This document shows, one piece after another, positions 44,098 through 52,521 of a stretch of 64,000 nucleotides of DNA. Origin of the DNA: Methylobacterium sp. J-030. Its GTDB lineage: Bacteria; Pseudomonadota; Alphaproteobacteria; Rhizobiales; Beijerinckiaceae. The notes below the pieces were generated by a model. It was not told the origin of the DNA and did not search any database. It saw only the letters and a program-made list of their open reading frames with translations. Location: contig NZ_JAKSYM010000225.1 in NCBI RefSeq assembly GCF_022829545.1, positions 1-64,000 on the forward strand. Reading direction: 5' to 3'. A program made the translations under genes and the position numbers. Numbering within the stretch: position 1 is the first letter of the stretch; the number at the start of each line of letters is the position of its first letter.

Positions 44098-44358
44098 TCA
44101 GAGCGGGCGCAGTGCACCCGGAAGCTGCCGTGGATTGGAAGGGGGGACCCCCACCGCACGCCGGGCAAAGAGAAACAAGCCTCTTCGGTGCCGGCCTGTG
44201 GAGGGCCGACGAGACCAAAAAAGCCCGTTCGTCGTTGCTTTAAGCTGCGTCCCCCGTGGAGAGCGGGGTTCGCCGGTTTCGCCTCCGGCTGCCGGTTGTT
44301 GTCGGGGTCCGGTGTTGCCACCTGGATGCCGGCCGTAGGGATCCACCCTTGCGACCAT
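44098..44358 (-). CDS. Possible leader ORF before ornithine decarboxylase
   Basis: An 86-codon frame (MVARVDPYGRHPGGNTGP...) preceded by AAAGGATCG. It spans the leader's hairpins and stops 129 bases before the decarboxylase start. The Gly/Pro/Arg-rich sequence may simply reflect RNA conserved for structure rather than a functional peptide. Confidence 0.3.
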   Translation of the reverse strand: MVARVDPYGRHPGGNTGPRQQPAAGGETGEPRSPRGTQLKATTNGLFWSRRPSTGRHRRGLFLFARRAVGVPPSNPRQLPGALRPL

Positions 44359-44400
44359 CGATCCTTTAAGACCCCTGGCGGCTGTCCGGCAGTTGACCGG
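44190..44400 (-). promoter_or_regulatory. Structured leader, candidate speF-type RNA element
   Basis: Read on the minus strand, the leader holds tight hairpins: GGTG-GCAA-CACC with a GNRA loop (44311-44322), GCCGG...CCGGC (44272-44289), CCCCG...CGGGG (44252-44268), and CGACGA...TCGTCG (44207-44234) with TTTTTT in its loop. The speF motif is a known alphaproteobacterial element upstream of ornithine decarboxylase genes. I match it on gene context, length and structure density, not by alignment. Confidence 0.5.
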
Positions 44401-44639
44401 ATGCCCACCAACCGACACGCGGCCACAGGCACGTGCGAAATTGGGCAAGCGGCATATATGGGGAATGCCCCGCTTCGGCAAGGCCGATACAACCTGGAGG
44501 ACTGGGTTTTTCACCTGTCATCCACACCCGGGGCCGGCCGTTGCAAAAACGGCGCATTCCGGATGCCCCGGCGGCCGTTCCGGACTTCCCAAGCGCGGCG
44601 GAAGCGGGCATCTGACGGCGGGGCGGCGTATTCGGGCGA

Positions 44640-45191
44640 GTGATCGATGGGTGGGCCGGGCAGATCCATCGCGACGGCGCGGGCGTGAGCGCCCCGCTCC
44701 GCAACCCGGTCGGCGCCGGGCTCCCCGAGCCGGCGATCCGCACCGCCACGCGCGCCGACCTCGACGCCCTCGTCGCCCTGGAGCACGCCGCCTTCGCCTC
44801 GGACCGTGCCGAACGCCGGGCGATCCGCTACGCGATCCTGTCGCCCACCATGGACGTGCTGGCGGCGCTGATCGATCCGCCGGACGGGGATCCGACCCCC
44901 GTGCTGGTCGGCGCGGCGGTGCTGGAGCGGCGGCGCGGCAGCCGGATCGCGCGGCTGGCCTCGATCGCGGTGGCGCCGAACCGCGGCGGTCTCGGGCTCG
45001 GCGGCAAGCTCCTCGACGCCGCGGAGGACCGGGCGCGCGCCCATGGCTGCGACCGCCTGCGGCTCGAGGTGCGGGCCGACAACGGCGCCGGCATCCGGCT
45101 CTACGAGCGCCGGGGCTACACCCGCTTCGCGGTGCGGCCCGACTATTACGAGGACGGCATGGAGGCGTGGCGCTACGAGCGCGCGCTGTAG
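44640..45191 (+). CDS. GNAT family N-acetyltransferase (RimI-like)
   Basis: A 183-residue protein. The GNAT core runs from IRTATRADLDALVALEHAAF through LASIAVAPNRGGLGLGGKLLDAA (acetyl-CoA loop) to RLEVRADNGAGIRLYERRGY. It resembles RimI-type protein N-terminal acetyltransferases. GTG 44640 gives the longest form; GTG 44685 (VSAPLRNPV) is also possible and better fits family length. Target unknown. Confidence 0.85.
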   Translation: MIDGWAGQIHRDGAGVSAPLRNPVGAGLPEPAIRTATRADLDALVALEHAAFASDRAERRAIRYAILSPTMDVLAALIDPPDGDPTPVLVGAAVLERRRGSRIARLASIAVAPNRGGLGLGGKLLDAAEDRARAHGCDRLRLEVRADNGAGIRLYERRGYTRFAVRPDYYEDGMEAWRYERAL

Positions 45192-45217
45192 GGGCGGCGG
45201 CCGTCGAGCCGCCTCCG

Positions 45218-46990
45218 TCAGGCCGCAGCAGCCCGGGAGCCCCGCCGCTCCGGCCCGTGGTGGTTCGGGTCCTGCCGCTGGCGGCGATCCATCGGGCCTT
45301 GCCGCAGCGTGAGCACGAAGCCGCGGACCTGAACCTCGATCTCCGCCGACAGGGAGCGCAGCGTGCGCGCCACCGTGAGCACGTTGTTGGCCGTGCTCTC
45401 CGTCTGGCCAGCCACCGTGCGGACGCCGGTCACGTTGTCGGCGAGCCGGCCGGTTCCGTCCGCGGCCATCTGGACGCTGCGGGCGATCTCGCGGGTGGCG
45501 GCTTCCTGCTGTTCCACCGCCGCCGCCACGTTCGTGGCCGCAGCCAGGATCGCCTCCATCAGCCCGGACACGGCGTCGTTGGCGGTCACCGCGCGCCGCG
45601 TGCCCTCCTGGATCTCCGCGACGCGCGCCGCGATGTCGTGCGTCGCCTTCGCGGTCTGCTCGGCCAGCACCTTCACCTCGCCCGCCACCACGGCGAAGCC
45701 TTTGCCCGCCGCGCCCGCCCGGGCCGCCTCGATCGTCGCGTTGAGGGCGAGCAGGTTGGTCTGCTCGGCGATCGCCTGCACGACGGCCACCACGGTCCCG
45801 ATCCGCTCGCCCGTGACCGCGAGGTCGCGCACCTGCGCGGCGGTCTCCAGGGCTGTCGTGCTGCCCTGGCGGACCGTCCGGGACATCCCGTCGATCTGGC
45901 GCGAGATCTCCTGGATCGAGCCCGACAACTCCTCGGTGGCCGAGGCGACGGCCGTGACGTGCTCCGACGTCTCGGCGGATACCGCGGAGGCGACGCTGGA
46001 CTCTTCGGCCGTCCGGGCGGAGACGGTGGCCAGCGCTTCGGCCATCCGGTCCATCTCGGCGGTGTCGCGCGATACCAGCGCCACCACGTCCCGGATCGCA
46101 TCCTGGAAATCGGTCAGCGCAGCCTCGATGTGGGCCGTGTTCCGCGCCTTCTCGGCGGCCGCGATCCCGGCCTCCTCCTCCAGGCGCCTGCGCGCCCAGG
46201 CATCGTCCCGCAGGGACTGGACCGCGCGCGCCATCGCGCCGATCTCGTCCCGCCGCTCCAGGGCGGGAACCGCGCGATCGAGCCGATGCTGACCAATGTC
46301 GATCAGCACGCTGGTCAGGGTCGCGGCCGGTCCCATCGCGCGGCGCAGGACGACCCAGCAGAAGACCACCCCCACGACTGTAGCGAGCGCGCCTTTGAGC
46401 AGGACGCGCCGGAACAGCGTGTCGAGCGAGGCGAGAAAATCCGCCTTCTTCACGCCGACATACAGGATCCCGATCGCCCGGCCGTCGATATCCCGGATCG
46501 GCTCGTAGCGCGTCATGTAGGTCGTCCCGAGGATGTCGGCCTCCCCGCGATAGCCCTTCCCGTTCCCGATGACCGCGTCGTAGGCCGGGCCCTGGCCCAG
46601 CTTGGTTCCGATGGCCCGGCTGCCCGTCGCCGTCATCACGTTGGTGGCGACCCGCGTGTCGCCGAGGAACACGGTCGCGGTGCCGCCCAGCACATCCTTC
46701 ACACGGTCCACCGCCGGATCGTCGGCTTTGATCGCGTGTGCGCCGAGAAAGAGCTTGCCATCCTGGACCGAGAAGAACGCGCCGGGGCCGCCCTCATCGC
46801 CGAGCTTCTGCTCAAGCAGGCGCAGGTTGGCATCGAGCGCCAGCCCGGCACGATGCATGAGTTCCTCGCGAATCTCGACGTAGAGCAGTCCGGTGACGAT
46901 TCCCATCGCGATGACCAGCAGAACGGTCACCAACATGCCGATCCGGAACGACAGGGATTCCGTCAATCGCATCCAGTGTTTCAACCTCAT
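45218..46990 (-). CDS. Methyl-accepting chemotaxis protein (Cache-HAMP)
   Basis: A 590-residue transmembrane receptor. First helix about 15-38 ([21 protein letters not shown]), then a periplasmic Cache domain ([14 protein letters not shown] ... [22 protein letters not shown]), second helix near 205-225, a HAMP, and a signalling domain with [17 protein letters not shown]. Single-Cache receptors of this type sense small organic acids or polyamines; ligand unknown. The [16 protein letters not shown] tail lacks a CheR tether. Confidence 0.92.
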   Translation of the reverse strand: MRLKHWMRLTESLSFRIGMLVTVLLVIAMGIVTGLLYVEIREELMHRAGLALDANLRLLEQKLGDEGGPGAFFSVQDGKLFLGAHAIKADDPAVDRVKDVLGGTATVFLGDTRVATNVMTATGSRAIGTKLGQGPAYDAVIGNGKGYRGEADILGTTYMTRYEPIRDIDGRAIGILYVGVKKADFLASLDTLFRRVLLKGALATVVGVVFCWVVLRRAMGPAATLTSVLIDIGQHRLDRAVPALERRDEIGAMARAVQSLRDDAWARRRLEEEAGIAAAEKARNTAHIEAALTDFQDAIRDVVALVSRDTAEMDRMAEALATVSARTAEESSVASAVSAETSEHVTAVASATEELSGSIQEISRQIDGMSRTVRQGSTTALETAAQVRDLAVTGERIGTVVAVVQAIAEQTNLLALNATIEAARAGAAGKGFAVVAGEVKVLAEQTAKATHDIAARVAEIQEGTRRAVTANDAVSGLMEAILAAATNVAAAVEQQEAATREIARSVQMAADGTGRLADNVTGVRTVAGQTESTANNVLTVARTLRSLSAEIEVQVRGFVLTLRQGPMDRRQRQDPNHHGPERRGSRAAAA

Positions 46991-47594
46991 GCCACTGTCC
47001 TCTGACGGCGCGGCCGACGCTTAACCCCAGGACAGGGAATCGACAAACCGCCATGGCCGAGGTCGTGTGCTGATTTAGCCGTCGTTCGTGCGGCGTTTGA
47101 TATCCGTCTGATCGAATGCAATACGCGTTCGAGCCCGATCGAGGCGGAAAAATAGTTCACTCCAGTGCGCGATGCGGCCGGATCGGACATCGCCTCTGCC
47201 TCTACACATCGCACAGGATGACACCGGTTCCGTAGGTCCCCGGAACGGTCCGGCCGTCCCCGCCGATCCGGGAACGCCGTCAGGCCCGGGCTGCGGGCGA
47301 CACGCCTTGGCAGCCTCGGCGGGCTCAGTCGTCGACTCGAAGGGGCGCGGGTCCCTTCTTCCGTGGGGTGGGGGGAGCCTGTCGCGCATCGTCACGGGCC
47401 GCGCGCCTGAAACTCGTGTCGCCCGCGGTTGCGAGGGAGCGATCGACGGACCCTCCGGGCGGGATCGGCCCGCGGTGTCGCGGCCGCACCGGACATCGAT
47501 CGAGGAGGCCGGCTCGACGCATTCCGCCGGTACGGATCTTGATCCGTCGTAGATCTCGACAACCACGCACCATTAGCCGCGGGGATCCGGCCTC
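46991..47594. other. Intergenic region between chemoreceptor and its relic
   Basis: 604 bases without a supportable gene. The mean coding potential is low on both strands and no palindrome family matches. Confidence 0.35.
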
Positions 47595-47904
47595 CACCGG
47601 CCACGCCGTCTCGACGATCCGTGCGATCGCGGCCCGCATCCGGCTGATCAACGGGGTCGCGACCACGATCGCGGCGGTAGTGGAGCAGCAGGGTGCGGCG
47701 ACGCAGGAGATCGTGCGCAACGTCGGGCAGGCGGCGCAGGGCACCGGCGCGGTGACCGGCACCATCGTGGGCGTGGCCGGGGCCGCGGAGGAAACCGGCC
47801 GGGCGGCGGGCCAGGTGCTCGATGCCGCCGGGGCACTGCAGCGCCAATCGGAGCCTCTCGCGGCCGAGGTCGAACGCTTCCTCGACCCCGTCCGCGCCGC
47901 CTGA
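47595..47904 (+). pseudogene. Decayed methyl-accepting chemotaxis protein (3' remnant)
   Basis: About 100 residues keep the C-terminal half of a chemoreceptor signalling domain: IRAIAARIRLINGVATTIAA, VVEQQGAATQEIVRNVGQAA, and a typical end ERFLDPVRAA. The upstream frame is unrelated and there is no start codon or sensor domain, so only a 3' fragment survives. It lies opposite the intact receptor at 45218 and may be a duplication remnant. Confidence 0.75.
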
Positions 47905-48025
47905 GCCGCCAGCGGTGTCGGACCGGCGGTCCGCCCCGATCCCGCCGCGTTAGGGGAGTTTTACAAATCGAGCCTTACGCTATTGCATCCTTCGAGAGCC
48001 CCGCGACGCTCATGAATTGCCTCTC

Positions 48026-49468
48026 ATGGCCGTAATCGCCGCCTTCATCATCAATGCGGGGCTCAACTTCGTCCTGGGCCTGCTGATCGCCAAGCTGCTC
48101 GGGCCCGCCGATTTCGGGCGGTTCGCCCTGGCCACCACCGGGGCGACCGTTCTCAACACGGTGCTGTTCGAGTGGCTGCGCCTCTCGGCGACGCGCTTCT
48201 ACTCGGGGCGGGTGCGCGTGGACGAGCCCTGGATCCGCCACGGGCTCGACCGGGCCTATCGGCGCATCGGCCTGCTGCTGCTCGCCGCCGCCGCCCTGTG
48301 CGGGGCATTCGGGTTCGGGGGCGGCCCGGACGGACGCGCGGCGGTCCTGTGCGGCACGGGGCTCGCGGCCCTCGGGATCGGGGTGTTCGACTACCACGCG
48401 GCGCTGGCGCGCGCCCGGTTCGACGGAAAACTCTATCTCGGCCTCGTGGCGGTGAAGAACGTGCTGGCCTTCGCGCTGATGGCCGCGGCCGCGTGGTGGC
48501 TGCCGCAGCCGGCCTGGGTGCTGGCGGCGGCGGGCGTGAGCCAGTTCCTGGCGGTCGTCCTGCTGCGCCGCCCCCTGCGCGACCCGCACGCGCCGTTCGA
48601 GCAGCCGCGCCTCTCGGCGACCTGGCGGGTCTTCGCCCGCTACGGCCTGCCGCTGATCGCCGCCAACACCGCCTACCAGTGCCTCGCCTTCGTCAACCGG
48701 GGCGCGATCGCGGGCCATGCCGGCTTCGCGGAGGCCGGCTATTTCGCGCTCGCCGCCGACGTCACGTCACGGGCGCTGATGACGCTCGGCACCGCCCTCG
48801 ACCTGCTGCTGTTCCAGCTCGCCGTCCAGGCCGAGGAGCAGCATGGCCGCGCCGCCGCCGAGGCGCAGGTCGCCGGGAATGCCGGCATGGTGTTCGCGCT
48901 GCTGGCGCCCTGCGCGGTCGGCTTCTGGGCCGTGCTGCCGGCCCTCCAGGACCTGGTGGTGCCCGATGCCTATCGCGGGCCGTTCGCACGCTACAGCGTC
49001 GCGCTGATGCCGGGCCTGTTCTGCCTGACCCTGATGTTCTACGCGCTCAACCCGGTGTTCCAGATCCGCCGCCGGACCCTGCCGGTGATCGCCGCCGCGC
49101 TGGTCGGGCTCGCGGTCAACGGGGCGGGCCTGCTGGTCCTGCCGGACCGGCTGGGGGGGATCGGGGTCGCGCTGGCGCAGACCGCCGGCCTCGCCGCGGC
49201 CGGGCTGTGGCTCGGCTGGCGCGCCCTCACGGGTCCGGATCGCATCCGCCTGCCCTGGGGCTCGATCGGGGCGGCGTCGCTGGCCTGCGCCGCGATGGGC
49301 CTCGCGCTGGCGCCGTTCCGCCACCTGCCGCCGGCCACCGCCCTGGCGGTGCTGGTCCCCGCCGGGATGGTCCTCTACGGGGCGCTGGTCTGGACCTTCG
49401 ACATCGCCGGGCTGCGCCGGCAGGTCGGCGCGCGGCTGCGTCCGGGGCGCGCGGTTGCCGCGGAGTAG
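48026..49468 (+). CDS. Polysaccharide/lipid flippase (MOP superfamily)
   Basis: A 480-residue membrane protein with about 12-14 predicted helices (AAFIINAGLNFVLGLLIAKL onward). LGPADFGRFALATTGATV is typical of Wzx/polysaccharide export flippases that move undecaprenyl-linked sugar units. No glycosyltransferase or wzy partner is beside it. Start ATG 48026 chosen; TTG 48017 is also in frame. An AT-richer upstream stretch follows the receptor relic. Confidence 0.85.
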   Translation: MAVIAAFIINAGLNFVLGLLIAKLLGPADFGRFALATTGATVLNTVLFEWLRLSATRFYSGRVRVDEPWIRHGLDRAYRRIGLLLLAAAALCGAFGFGGGPDGRAAVLCGTGLAALGIGVFDYHAALARARFDGKLYLGLVAVKNVLAFALMAAAAWWLPQPAWVLAAAGVSQFLAVVLLRRPLRDPHAPFEQPRLSATWRVFARYGLPLIAANTAYQCLAFVNRGAIAGHAGFAEAGYFALAADVTSRALMTLGTALDLLLFQLAVQAEEQHGRAAAEAQVAGNAGMVFALLAPCAVGFWAVLPALQDLVVPDAYRGPFARYSVALMPGLFCLTLMFYALNPVFQIRRRTLPVIAAALVGLAVNGAGLLVLPDRLGGIGVALAQTAGLAAAGLWLGWRALTGPDRIRLPWGSIGAASLACAAMGLALAPFRHLPPATALAVLVPAGMVLYGALVWTFDIAGLRRQVGARLRPGRAVAAE

Positions 49469-49595
49469 CGCGCGGCGGCGGCTCCGCAAGGAAATTCGCC
49501 CGCTGAAACCCCGCGACTCCACCTCCGCTTGAATCCGGTGGCGGTTAAGGCGACACCCGTTCTGGAATAGATCCAGGTTACACCAGGGCGGAAAC

Positions 49596-50783
49596 ATGGG
49601 CGTCTACGAGCCCGGCACCGAGGCTGAGGCCGCCGAGATCGTGCGGGCGGCGTCCGGGCGCGGCGAGCGCCTGCGGCTCGAAGGCGGCGGCACCGCGGCG
49701 GGGCTCGGGCGCCCCGCGCAGGACACCGCGACGCTCTCGGCAAGAGCGCTCACCGGCATCACGCTCTACGAGCCCGCTGAGATGGTGGTGGCGGCCCGGG
49801 CCGGGACGCCGCTCGCCGATGTCGAGGCGCTGCTCGCCTCCCGGGGCCAGATGCTGCCCTTCGAGCCGATGGACTTCCGCGGCCTCTACGGCACCGGCGG
49901 CGAGCCGACCTTCGGGGCGGTCGCGGCGATCAACAATGCCGGCCCCCGGCGGATCAATGCGGGCGCGGCCCGGGACAGCCTGATCGGCGTGCGCTTCGTC
50001 AACGGACGGGGCGAGGCGATCAAGTCGGGCGGGCGGGTGATGAAGAACGTCACCGGGCTCGACCTCGTGAAGCTGATGGCCGGGGCGCACGGGACGCTGG
50101 GGCTCCTCACCGAGGTGACCTTCAAGGTCCTGCCGGCGAGCGAGCGCGTCGCCACCCTGGTGTTTCCGGGCCTCGACGATGCCCGGGCAGTCACGGCCCT
50201 GTCGGAGGCCCTGGGCTCGCCGTTCGAGCTGACCGGGGCGGCGCACCTGCCGGCCGGGATCGGTGCCCCGGAGGCGCGGACGCTGATGCGCCTGGAAGGG
50301 TTTTCGGAGTCGATCGACTACCGCACGGGCGAGCTCACGCGCCTGCTGAAGCGCTACGGCCAGCCCGGGATCGTCGACGGCGCGGCCGGGGCCGCCCTGT
50401 GGCGGACTGTGCGCGACGCGACGCCGCTCGCCGAACCCCGGGATGCGGCGCTGTGGCGGATCTCCACGGCGCCGGGCCACGGGCCGGCCCTGGCGGCCGC
50501 GGTGGCGGCGGAGCGCGACGCGCGCTGGTTCTTAGACTGGGGCGGCGGCCTGATCTGGCTCGCCACCGGCGGAGAGGGCGATGCCGGCGCCGAGACGGTG
50601 CGGAAGGCGGTGCGGGCCCAGGGCGGTCACGCCACACTGGTGCGCGCCCCCGACGCCGTGCGCGCCGCCGTGCCGGTGTTCGAACCGCTCGCCGAGCCGC
50701 TGATGAAGCTCACCGCGGGCATCAAGACCGCGCATGATCCGAACGGCGTGCTCAACCCGGGCCGGATGTACGCGCAGGTTTGA
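49596..50783 (+). CDS. glcE: Glycolate oxidase FAD-binding subunit GlcE
   Basis: A 395-residue subunit with a PCMH-type FAD domain: LRLEGGGTAAGLGRP, MLPFEPMDFRGLYGTGGEPTFGAVAAINNAGPRRI and KNVTGLDLVKLMAGAHGTLG. It works with GlcD and GlcF to oxidise glycolate or lactate-like 2-hydroxyacids. Ends GVLNPGRMYAQV as expected. GlcD is not in the window. Followed by glcF with a family D repeat between. ATG 49596 lies after CAGGGCGG. Confidence 0.93.
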   Translation: MGVYEPGTEAEAAEIVRAASGRGERLRLEGGGTAAGLGRPAQDTATLSARALTGITLYEPAEMVVAARAGTPLADVEALLASRGQMLPFEPMDFRGLYGTGGEPTFGAVAAINNAGPRRINAGAARDSLIGVRFVNGRGEAIKSGGRVMKNVTGLDLVKLMAGAHGTLGLLTEVTFKVLPASERVATLVFPGLDDARAVTALSEALGSPFELTGAAHLPAGIGAPEARTLMRLEGFSESIDYRTGELTRLLKRYGQPGIVDGAAGAALWRTVRDATPLAEPRDAALWRISTAPGHGPALAAAVAAERDARWFLDWGGGLIWLATGGEGDAGAETVRKAVRAQGGHATLVRAPDAVRAAVPVFEPLAEPLMKLTAGIKTAHDPNGVLNPGRMYAQV

Positions 50784-50785
50784 GT

Positions 50786-50908
50786 TTCATCCCCTCCCCC
50801 TTGTGGGGCGGGGCCAGGGGTGGGGGTGGCTCAGGATCGAGCGCTACGGTGCCGTCTGCACCGCCCCCACCTCTCACTCCTCTCCGCAAGGGGGAGGAGA
50901 GCAGGCAG
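50786..50908. repeat. Intergenic palindrome, family D
   Basis: CCCCTCCCCCTTGTGGGGCGGGGCC and CTCTCCGCAAGGGGGAGGAGA frame a 70-base centre. It separates glcE from glcF and precedes the glcF ribosome binding site. Confidence 0.7.
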
Positions 50909-50917
50909 GAAGAGACC

Positions 50918-52246
50918 GTGCAGACCAACTTCGCCCCCGCCCAGCTCGCCGATCCCGCCATGGCGGCGTCCGAAAAAATCCTGCGGACCTGCGTGCATTG
51001 CGGCTTCTGCACGGCGACCTGTCCGACCTACCTCCTGCTCGGCGACGAGCTCGATTCCCCGCGCGGCCGCATCTACCTGATCAAGGACATGCTGGAGGGC
51101 GGCAAGCCGGCCTCGGCGGAGGTGGTCAAGCATGTCGACCGCTGCCTCTCCTGCCTGTCCTGCATGACCACCTGCCCGTCGGGCGTGCACTACATGCACC
51201 TGGTCGACCACGCCCGGACGCATATCGAGGAGACCTACGCGCGCCCCGCCGGCGACCGGTTCCTGCGGGCGCTGCTGGCGCAGGTCCTGCCCTATCCGAA
51301 CCGCTTCCGCCTCGCGCTGATCGGCGCCAAGCTCGGCGCCCCGTTCCGGGGATTGGTCGCCCGTCTGCCCGGGATCGGGAACCGGCTCGCCGCGATGCTC
51401 GACCTCGCACCCGTGGGGATGCCGCCCCGGGAGCCGACCAACCGACCCGGCCGGTTCCCGGCGACGACCGGGACAGCCTCCAAGCGCGTCGCCCTGCTGC
51501 GCGGCTGCGCCCAGAGCGTGCTGCGGCCGGACTTCAACGCGGCGGCGATCCGCCTGCTCAACCGGCACGGGATCGAGGTGATCCACGCCGCGGAGGGCTG
51601 CTGCGGCGCGCTCACCCACCACATGGGCAAGGCGGAGTCGGCCCATGTGCTGGCCAAGCAGGCGATCGACGCCTGGGACGCCGAGATCGCCAAGGGGCTC
51701 GACGCGATCCTGGTCACGGCCTCGGGCTGCGGCACGACCATCAAGGATTACGGCTTCCTGTTCCGCGACGACCCGGCCTATGCCGAGAAGGCGCGGCGGG
51801 TCTCGGGCCTCGCCAAGGACGTCACCGAGTATCTCGCGCTGCTCGATCTGGCCCCCGTCGCCGAGACCGACCTCGTGGTGGCCTATCACTCGGCCTGCTC
51901 GATGCAGCACGGCCAGGGCATCCGCCTGGAGCCCAAGACGCTGCTCAAGCGCGCGGGCTTCACCGTGAAGGACGTGCCGGAGGGCCATATCTGCTGCGGC
52001 TCGGCGGGGACCTACAACATCCTGCAGCCGGAACTGGCCGCGAAGCTGCGCGCCCGGAAGGTCGCCAACATCGAGCGCGTGCGCCCCGACGTGATCGCCA
52101 CCGGCAACATCGGCTGCGCCACGCAGATCGGGAAGGGGACCGGCATCCCGATCGTCCACACGGTGGAGCTTCTGGACTGGGCGACCGGCGGCCCGAAGCC
52201 CGCGGCGCTCGCCGGCGTGGCACCGCGGCTCGAGGCGGCGGAGTGA
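50918..52246 (+). CDS. glcF: Glycolate oxidase iron-sulfur subunit GlcF
   Basis: A 442-residue electron-transfer subunit. Two [4Fe-4S] motifs near the start: CVHCGFCTATCP and CLSCLSCMTTCP. Two CCG domains follow (LRGCAQSVLRPDFN, EGCCGAL and later SACSMQHGQGI, GHICCGSAGTYN). Start GTG 50918 has an AGGAAGAG site. The frame is open to 50780, but that stretch is the palindrome. Cotranscribed with glcE. Confidence 0.94.
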   Translation: MQTNFAPAQLADPAMAASEKILRTCVHCGFCTATCPTYLLLGDELDSPRGRIYLIKDMLEGGKPASAEVVKHVDRCLSCLSCMTTCPSGVHYMHLVDHARTHIEETYARPAGDRFLRALLAQVLPYPNRFRLALIGAKLGAPFRGLVARLPGIGNRLAAMLDLAPVGMPPREPTNRPGRFPATTGTASKRVALLRGCAQSVLRPDFNAAAIRLLNRHGIEVIHAAEGCCGALTHHMGKAESAHVLAKQAIDAWDAEIAKGLDAILVTASGCGTTIKDYGFLFRDDPAYAEKARRVSGLAKDVTEYLALLDLAPVAETDLVVAYHSACSMQHGQGIRLEPKTLLKRAGFTVKDVPEGHICCGSAGTYNILQPELAAKLRARKVANIERVRPDVIATGNIGCATQIGKGTGIPIVHTVELLDWATGGPKPAALAGVAPRLEAAE

Positions 52247-52261
52247 TCCTCCCCTCCCCCT

Positions 52262-52350
52262 GGTCCTGAGGTGCCCGCGTCCGCGGGCCGTGCGGTCCCT
52301 GGAGGGCTCGTTCGAGGCCTCCGCTGCGCTCCGGCGCCTCAGGCGGAGGG
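52262..52350. repeat. Intergenic palindrome, family A
   Basis: GTCCTGAGGTGCCCGCGTCCG and GGCGCCTCAGGC; inner GGAGGGCTCGTTCGAGGCC. Confidence 0.65.
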
Positions 52351-52521
52351 GGGGACGGTCGCTGCGCGACATCCCTGTCATGTGTCGTGTCCCGTGGAGC
52401 AGCGCGATCGGGCGCGGCTCCAAGCAGATCTGCGTCGGCAGGCCAACGCTTCGGTCGCTTCGGCCCTTGGTGTGCCGCAGGTCTTCGTCGCAAAACCGGA
52501 GGCCACTTTCGCGAAGCCTGC

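Larger units (their letters stand above)
43969..44639. other. Long divergent intergenic region
   Basis: 671 bases carrying the decarboxylase leader and probable promoters in both directions. Upstream of the leader, 44400-44600 shows CATATAT on the minus strand near 44455 as a possible -10. Confidence 0.4.
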
